Below, one piece after another: positions 14,599 through 18,626 of a stretch of 18,626 nt of DNA. Numbering within the stretch: the stretch's first letter is position 1; each line of letters begins with the position of its first letter. A program made the position numbers and the translations under genes. The DNA lies in assembly GCA_016292445.1 (NCBI GenBank), contig JAEDIN010000022.1:1-18626 (forward strand). Reading direction: 5' to 3'. Under the pieces are notes generated by a model that saw only the letters and a program-made list of their open reading frames with translations, made no database searches and had not been told where the DNA came from. This DNA comes from Oscillospiraceae bacterium (GTDB lineage Bacteria > Bacillota > Clostridia > Oscillospirales > Oscillospiraceae).

Positions 14599-15198
14599 CT
14601 ACCTCATTTTCTTTCCTGCTCTGATTATCTGCGATATGCCGGAGCTGAGCACCATGTTGACGACCAGCTCGACAAGGAAGTTCAGTCCAGCCAGTCCGAA
14701 GATAATATAGCTCACAAGGTCCTGACCGCCTGCCATGGCGGTGAATGTGTCGGCGAAGAACACGAGCATACCGACGACGAATAATCCGGTGTTTGCAACT
14801 GGGCACACTATGCCTGCGCAGATAACCGCAGCAAGCTCATTTTTCCTGGCTATCGCCTTGTAGCAAAGACCCGACAGCCAGCCTGCAAGTGTGCCCTTGC
14901 CGAGTGCGGTCACCAGAAGCCCGATGGGGCTTATACCCATGAGCATCATAATAAAGCCGCCGTCCCAGCCCAGTATTCCGGTGATGACCACGACCGCGCT
15001 GAACACGAAGCCGAGTATCGCACCCGCTCCCGTTCCGTAGATCGCCGCGCCGATGATTATGGGCGCAAGCGAAAGCGTTATCGAAACTGGTCCGAATTTC
15101 ACGAAATTGCTGAGGATCTGGAGCACGACGACTATCGCACTCAAAATTGCAAGGCCGGTCATACGACGAGTCTTGTCCGTTCTGCGTGAGTTATTCAT
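14599..15198 (-). CDS. ECF transporter S component, probably for pantothenate
   Basis: 199 residues from ATG 15198, with GGAGGT just upstream (an in-frame extension of 12 residues is rejected). About six hydrophobic segments; the positive N-terminus is followed by MTGLAILSAIVVVLQIL, then a conserved short segment S-I-T-L-S-L-A-P-I-I-I-G-A-A-I-Y-G-x-G-A-G. This is the general pattern of ECF vitamin S components (ECF_trnsprt family: FolT, PanT and relatives). These bind one vitamin and recruit a shared EcfA-EcfA'-EcfT module, which is not in this window. Pantothenate is inferred only from the coupled coaX; folate or another vitamin is possible. The symbol panT is therefore withheld. Confidence 0.82.
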   Translation of the reverse strand: MNNSRRTDKTRRMTGLAILSAIVVVLQILSNFVKFGPVSITLSLAPIIIGAAIYGTGAGAILGFVFSAVVVITGILGWDGGFIMMLMGISPIGLLVTALGKGTLAGWLSGLCYKAIARKNELAAVICAGIVCPVANTGLFVVGMLVFFADTFTAMAGGQDLVSYIIFGLAGLNFLVELVVNMVLSSGISQIIRAGKKMR

Positions 15199-15216
15199 TT
15201 TTATACCTCCTGCTGT

Positions 15217-15283
15217 CGCTCCACCTTGGGGCAAGCAAACTGACGCAAATGCTGATATCCGTCAAATCATGCCCGTGGATGCG
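15217..15283 (-). ncRNA. Structured 5' leader of the S component-coaX operon, candidate riboswitch
   Basis: Lies between the promoter (start site near 15295) and the GGAGGT site at about 15203-15208. On the minus strand four helices nest: CGC (15281-15283) with GCG (15217-15219); after one bulged A, TCCAC (15275-15279) with GTGGA (15220-15224); directly stacked GGGCA (15270-15274) with TGCCC (15229-15233), with CAAG unpaired on the 3' side; and TGACG (15260-15264) with CGTCA (15241-15245) closing a 14-nt loop. Asymmetric internal loops lie between. There is no T-run, so any control would be translational or through stability. I cannot match it to TPP, THF, FMN or preQ1 consensus. The bulged A recalls the pan motif, but I cannot confirm that. 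Confidence 0.5.
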
Positions 15284-15301
15284 GCGCTTTAATACGAGCA
15301 A

Positions 15302-15330
15302 ATACTACAATATAAACAATAGTTTGTCAA
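15302..15330 (-). promoter_or_regulatory. Promoter of the S component-coaX operon
   Basis: Minus strand: perfect -35 TTGACA (15325-15330), 17-nt spacer, -10 TAGTAT (15302-15307). Start site near 15295, leaving a leader of about 97 nt before the ATG. This is the strongest promoter match in the window. Confidence 0.8.
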
Positions 15331-15341
15331 TAATATTGCAA

Positions 15342-15370
15342 TTGAATGATTTGCAGGAATATGATAAAAT
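15342..15370 (+). promoter_or_regulatory. Promoter of the GH13-Nim-radical SAM operon
   Basis: -35 TTGAAT (15342-15347), 17-nt spacer, -10 TAAAAT (15365-15370) with TG one base upstream. Start site near 15377, about 26 nt before the ATG. It is back-to-back with the minus-strand promoter at 15302-15330, 11 nt away. Confidence 0.65.
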
Positions 15371-15402
15371 ATTCTCATAATACACTGATGGGAGAAAATG
15401 CT

Positions 15403-17085
15403 ATGGAGAAAAAATGCTGGTATAAGGAAATGGCGGTCTATCAGATATGGCCGAGGAGCTTCTGCGACGGCAACGGTGACGGTATAGGCGACCTTTGGGG
15501 CGTTTTGAGCAAGCTCGATTACATCGCCTCGCTGAATGTTGACGGCATATGGTTTTCGCCGCTTTACCCCTCGCCGAACTCCGACTACGGTTATGATATA
15601 TCCGACTATCGCAATATTCACCCCGATTACGGCAATCTCGATGTCTTTAAGCAGGTGCTTGACGGCGCTCATGAGCGCGGTCTGCGCGTGTTCATGGATC
15701 TTGTCGTCAATCATACCTCCGACGAGCATCCGTGGTTTATCGAGAGCAAAAAAGGCAAGGACAATCCCTATCACGATTACTACTACTGGCGCAAGGGCAA
15801 GGGAAAAAAGTCGCCTCCCAACAACTGGGACAGTTTGTTCGAGGGTCGTGCATGGGAGTATGACGAGGAGCTCGATGAGTGGTATTTGCATATTTTCTCC
15901 AAAAAGCAGCCCGACCTGAACATGGCAAACCCCAAGGTGCGCGAGGAGGTCAAGGACATCATGCGCTTCTGGCTGGACATGGGTGTTGACGGCTTCCGCG
16001 AGGATGTTATAACCTACATCTCCAAGGCAGACGGTCTGCCCAGTGCAAAGGTGAAGCTGCCGGCGGCAACCGGTATGCAGTATTACACTAACCTCCCCAA
16101 GGTACACGATTATCTTGCCGAGTTTAAGCGAGATGTTCTCGACTTTTACGACTGCTTCACCGTCGGCGAGGGTCCGCGTATGGAGCCTTCGGTCGCGCTC
16201 GGCTATGTCAAGGAAGGTCCAAACAAGGTGCTTGACATGATGATTAACTTTGCCCACATGGAGGCAGACTGCTTTATCACCGACTTTTTGCAAAGGCCGT
16301 TTGACCTTAAAAAGCTCAAGAAGGCATTTACCGGGTGGCAGCTTGATATGTACGGCAAGGGCTGGAACGCACTGTACCTCGAAAACCACGACCACCCGCG
16401 TATCATCAGCCGCTACGGCAGCGAAAAGTACCGCGTCGAGAGCGGCAAAATGCTTGCGGCAAGCTACATCTTCCAGCGCGGCACGCCCTTTGTGTACCAG
16501 GGTCAGGAGATTGGCATGGTAAACACTCCGCTTGACAGTCTCGATGACTATAAGGACATAATGACCCATAATAATGCACGCATAGCGCGCAGTCTCGGTC
16601 TGCCGAAGAAGACCGTTTTGAAGCTTGCGCAGAAGGCGTCACGCGACAACGCCCGCACCTGCATGCAGTGGTCGGACGGCAAAAACGGCGGTTTCTCCGA
16701 GGTCGAGCCGTGGTTCGTTGTAAATCCCAACTATCCGCAGGTCAATGTTGAAAGCCAGCTTGATGATCCCAAGAGCCTGCTCAACTTCTACCGTGACGCG
16801 CTCCAATTCAGACGCGACAACCCCATCGTCATCTACGGAGACTACGCCGAGCATTACTCCAAGAGCAGCCAGCTCTATGTCTACGAGAGAAACTACGAGG
16901 GCAAGAAGCTGCTGGTCATCTGCTCGTTCACCGAAAAGCCCGTTCGCTTCGACGCTCCCGACGGCATCGAACTAAAGGAACAGGCACAGGTGTTCGGAAA
17001 CTATGATGCAAACTTCGTTATAGCCAACGGCTTTACCACAAGACCGTATGAAATGAGGGTTTATCTGTTTAATGAGAAAGACTGA
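15403..17085 (+). CDS. GH13 alpha-glucosidase, oligo-1,6-glucosidase type
   Basis: 560 residues from ATG 15403 (GGGAG about 8 nt upstream). A TIM-barrel glycoside hydrolase family 13 enzyme with no signal peptide, so cytoplasmic. Visible parts are the calcium loop DGNGDGIGD (22-30), DLVVNHTS (99-106), nucleophile Asp201 in GFREDV, acid/base Glu256 in TVGEGP, and the third Asp330 in ENHDHPR. The region V motif QPDLN (169-173) marks the oligo-1,6-glucosidase group. Val202 after the nucleophile is the residue associated with alpha-1,6 rather than alpha-1,4 specificity. Isomaltose, panose or similar short oligosaccharides are the likely substrates; trehalose-6-phosphate or sucrose is less likely. 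No sugar transporter is adjacent. Its 3' end overlaps the next gene by 14 nt. Confidence 0.92.
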   Translation: MEKKCWYKEMAVYQIWPRSFCDGNGDGIGDLWGVLSKLDYIASLNVDGIWFSPLYPSPNSDYGYDISDYRNIHPDYGNLDVFKQVLDGAHERGLRVFMDLVVNHTSDEHPWFIESKKGKDNPYHDYYYWRKGKGKKSPPNNWDSLFEGRAWEYDEELDEWYLHIFSKKQPDLNMANPKVREEVKDIMRFWLDMGVDGFREDVITYISKADGLPSAKVKLPAATGMQYYTNLPKVHDYLAEFKRDVLDFYDCFTVGEGPRMEPSVALGYVKEGPNKVLDMMINFAHMEADCFITDFLQRPFDLKKLKKAFTGWQLDMYGKGWNALYLENHDHPRIISRYGSEKYRVESGKMLAASYIFQRGTPFVYQGQEIGMVNTPLDSLDDYKDIMTHNNARIARSLGLPKKTVLKLAQKASRDNARTCMQWSDGKNGGFSEVEPWFVVNPNYPQVNVESQLDDPKSLLNFYRDALQFRRDNPIVIYGDYAEHYSKSSQLYVYERNYEGKKLLVICSFTEKPVRFDAPDGIELKEQAQVFGNYDANFVIANGFTTRPYEMRVYLFNEKD

Positions 17086-17536
17086 CCGTGAAATTACAAA
17101 CCTAAATGAAATTGCCGGACTCATCGAGGGATGCGACACACTTCGTCTCGGCTTTAACGACGACGGCTGCCCCTACATCGTGCCGCTGTCGTTCGGATAT
17201 GAGTTAGTTGACGGCGCGTTCGTGTTCTATGTCCACGGCGCAAAGGTCGGACGGCGGCACACCTTGGCTCAAAAGGCGGAGCTTGTCTGCGTTGAGGCGG
17301 ATATCTGCAAGGGCTATGTAACGCTCCGCGGCGGTGCGCTTACCGCTGATTACCGCAGCTTTATCGGCAAGGGAAAGATCGAGACCGTCGAAGGCGATGA
17401 GGCGGTGCACGCACTTGAGCTTTTGTGCAGACATTGCGGCTTTGACACCATGTCCTGCACAAAGGCTGTTGTTGACATGACCTGTGTAGAAAAAATTACC
17501 GTAAAAGAGTTTACCGCAAAGCAGAGATTCAAATGA
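17072..17536 (+). CDS. Pyridoxamine 5'-phosphate oxidase-like (NimA-type) flavin protein
   Basis: A 154-residue split-barrel protein that starts with the family pattern M-R-K-x-D-R-E-I (1-8). L-R-L-G-F-N-D-D-G-C-P-Y-I-V-P-L-S-F-G-Y follows around residues 24-43, and F-Y-V-H-G-A-x-x-G near 52-60. His in the F-Y-x-H-x-A-x-x-G segment is the residue linked to cofactor binding in Nim proteins. Relatives include nitroimidazole reductases and many uncharacterised FMN- or heme-binding proteins, so resistance to metronidazole is only one possibility. The ATG lies inside the GH13 gene's 3' end (14-nt overlap), and the gene's own stop overlaps the radical SAM start, so it is translated in a coupled way. 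Confidence 0.85.
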   Translation: MRKTDREITNLNEIAGLIEGCDTLRLGFNDDGCPYIVPLSFGYELVDGAFVFYVHGAKVGRRHTLAQKAELVCVEADICKGYVTLRGGALTADYRSFIGKGKIETVEGDEAVHALELLCRHCGFDTMSCTKAVVDMTCVEKITVKEFTAKQRFK

Positions 17537-18429
17537 AGCGTTTTAACGCCTTGAACGACTACCTAAAAACCCGCTTCGGCAAGAAGATGTACAAGCTCGC
17601 CGTTGACGGCGGCTTTAGCTGCCCTAACCGCGACGGCACAAAGGGTACAGGCAGCTGCATATTCTGCTCGGTTTCCGGTTCGGGAGATTTTGCCGAGCAC
17701 GGCGAGGATATAAAAGTGCAGCTTGAAAATGCAAGAAAGCGCATAGAAAACAAGCTGCCGCCGGATTGCGGCTTTATAGCCTACTTTCAGTCCTTCACAA
17801 ACACCTATGCTCCGGTTGAAATACTCCGCAGTCTGTTTGAGTCAGCACTTGACACCGAGGGCATCGACGCACTGTCGGTTGCCACAAGACCCGACTGCAT
17901 AAACGAAGAAAATGTCCGTCTACTTTCCGAACTCAACGCAAAAAAGCCCGTATTCGTCGAGCTGGGGCTTCAGACCTCAAACGAGGACACGGCACGGTAC
18001 ATCAACCGCTGCTACCCCAACTCCGATTTCACCAAAGCCGTCAGACTTTTGCGTGAAAACGGACTTGAGGTCATCGTACATATGATAATCGGATTACCCG
18101 GCGAGACCGAGAATGATATTTTAAACACCGTGAAATTCATTTCGTCACACGATGTGCAGGGAGTAAAGCTCCAGCTTTTACATGTGCTGAAAAGCACCCG
18201 CCTTGCCGAAACGGGTTTTACACCACTTGAAAAGGACGAATACTATGAGCTTCTCGGCAAGTGCCTTGAGCATTTAAGACCGGATATAATTATCCACCGT
18301 CTCACCGGTGACGGAGACAAGCGGCAGCTTATAGCCCCGCTGTGGAGCGGCGATAAGCATCGGGTTTTAAACGGCTTTATGCGATATATGGATGAGCATG
18401 ACATCATCCAAGGCAGTAAATATCGATAA
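17533..18429 (+). CDS. Radical SAM protein, YhcC/TIGR01212 family
   Basis: 298 residues, the normal length of this family. The cluster-binding cysteines are Cys30, Cys42 and Cys45 in C-P-N-R-D-G-T-(x5)-C-I-F-C, the unusually wide spacing typical of this group. The opening N-D-Y-L-K-T-R-F-G-K-K-M-Y-K-L is also diagnostic. Further landmarks are A-Y-F-Q-S-F-T-N-T-Y and V-E-L-G-L-Q-T. Its target is not firmly established; it resembles Elp3/MiaB-like radical SAM folds without a TRAM domain. ATGA overlap with the Nim gene. The function seems unrelated to the glucosidase, so the operon is probably one of convenience. Confidence 0.9.
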   Translation: MKRFNALNDYLKTRFGKKMYKLAVDGGFSCPNRDGTKGTGSCIFCSVSGSGDFAEHGEDIKVQLENARKRIENKLPPDCGFIAYFQSFTNTYAPVEILRSLFESALDTEGIDALSVATRPDCINEENVRLLSELNAKKPVFVELGLQTSNEDTARYINRCYPNSDFTKAVRLLRENGLEVIVHMIIGLPGETENDILNTVKFISSHDVQGVKLQLLHVLKSTRLAETGFTPLEKDEYYELLGKCLEHLRPDIIIHRLTGDGDKRQLIAPLWSGDKHRVLNGFMRYMDEHDIIQGSKYR

Positions 18430-18448
18430 TATAAGCTTTTTTTGCATT

Positions 18449-18479
18449 GAAAGGGAAGCCGTTTTCCGGCTTCCCTTTC
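18449..18479. terminator. Hairpin between convergent genes
   Basis: Perfect 13-bp stem GAAAGGGAAGCCG (18449-18461) and its complement (18467-18479) around a 5-nt loop. It lies between the radical SAM stop and the minus-strand stop at 18483. Neither side has a good T-run, so it may be a weaker bidirectional terminator or a 3' end stabiliser. Confidence 0.7.
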
Positions 18480-18482
18480 GGC

Positions 18483-18626
18483 TTAGTTATAGCTGTTTTC
18501 GTAAATGTCAATGAACGCCGACAGCTTTTGTCCCTGCTGTCTTATCATCTCGTCATCGGTCACGATTTGCCAGCCGTAGCTGCCGTAAGCACTGTAATAA
18601 TACTTCGACAGCGGCAGCAGATGATG
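18483..18626 (-). CDS. Unrecognised protein, C-terminal 47 residues (partial)
   Basis: A minus-strand frame enters from the window edge and ends at TAA (18483-18485), 4 nt from the shared hairpin. The visible tail contains S-K-Y-Y-Y-S-A-Y-G-S-Y-G-W-Q-I-V-T-D-D-E-M and ends F-I-D-I-Y-E-N-S-Y-N. It looks soluble and acidic, rich in Tyr. I do not recognise a family. The terminator placement and the absence of stops support a real gene, but the fragment is short. Confidence 0.6.
   Translation of the reverse strand, partial: HHLLPLSKYYYSAYGSYGWQIVTDDEMIRQQGQKLSAFIDIYENSYN

Noticed and set aside
15199..15295. TPP or THF riboswitch in front of the S component
   Set aside because: The invariant CTGAGA of TPP and the THF core segments as I remember them are not present, so no known class is assigned.
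15289..16569. Long antisense open frame opposite the GH13 gene (426 codons)
   Set aside because: The GH13 frame carries all catalytic motifs. The antisense protein has no family features and is explained by GC-rich codon third positions.

Overview
The window reads as chromosomal DNA of a moderately GC-rich anaerobic Bacillota, most likely a gut clostridium of the Oscillospiraceae/Ruminococcaceae type. The reasons are strong AGGAGG-type ribosome binding sites, tightly packed operons, extended -10 promoters, ferredoxin-linked 2-oxoacid metabolism, a type III pantothenate kinase beside an ECF S component, and several gene families typical of that group. The species assignment is inference. I see no phage, transposon, CRISPR, tRNA or rRNA.

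Region 1 (1-7694, plus strand) is an amino-acid dissimilation island. It starts with the last codons of a glutamate dehydrogenase (gdhA). A gap-free series follows: korA-korB-korC (2-oxoacid:ferredoxin oxidoreductase), sucC-sucD (ADP-forming acyl-CoA synthetase), korD (2x[4Fe-4S] subunit), an aspartate/glutamate racemase and an aspartate-type aminotransferase. A GntR/FCD regulator with its own promoter and a strong terminator closes the block. Read together, the genes could turn D- or L-glutamate/aspartate into 2-oxoglutarate, then succinyl-CoA plus reduced ferredoxin, then succinate plus ATP. The same enzymes could also run reductively, from succinate towards glutamate.

Region 2 (7657-12095, minus strand) holds four transcription units. 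They are a nucleotidyltransferase with a small unrecognised protein, a large membrane protein with a glycine-heptad (xxxLxxG) coiled stalk, a Crp/Fnr-family regulator, and a CDP-diacylglycerol-serine phosphatidyltransferase (pssA). Clear hairpin terminators separate most of them.

Region 3 (12096-13820) starts with divergent promoters for pssA and a CyuA-type L-cysteine desulfidase. After the cyuA terminator lies the decayed C-terminal end of a fibronectin type III domain protein on the minus strand.

Region 4 (13821-15330, minus strand) is a probable pantothenate uptake and activation operon: an ECF S component followed by coaX. It is driven by a near-consensus promoter and preceded by a leader of about 95 nt with a long nested hairpin. 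That leader is a candidate cis-regulatory RNA and the best lead for something undescribed.

Region 5 (15342-18626) carries a GH13 oligo-1,6-glucosidase, a NimA-like flavin-binding protein and a YhcC-type radical SAM protein in an overlapping plus-strand operon. It ends at a hairpin shared with the tail of an unrecognised minus-strand gene cut by the window edge.
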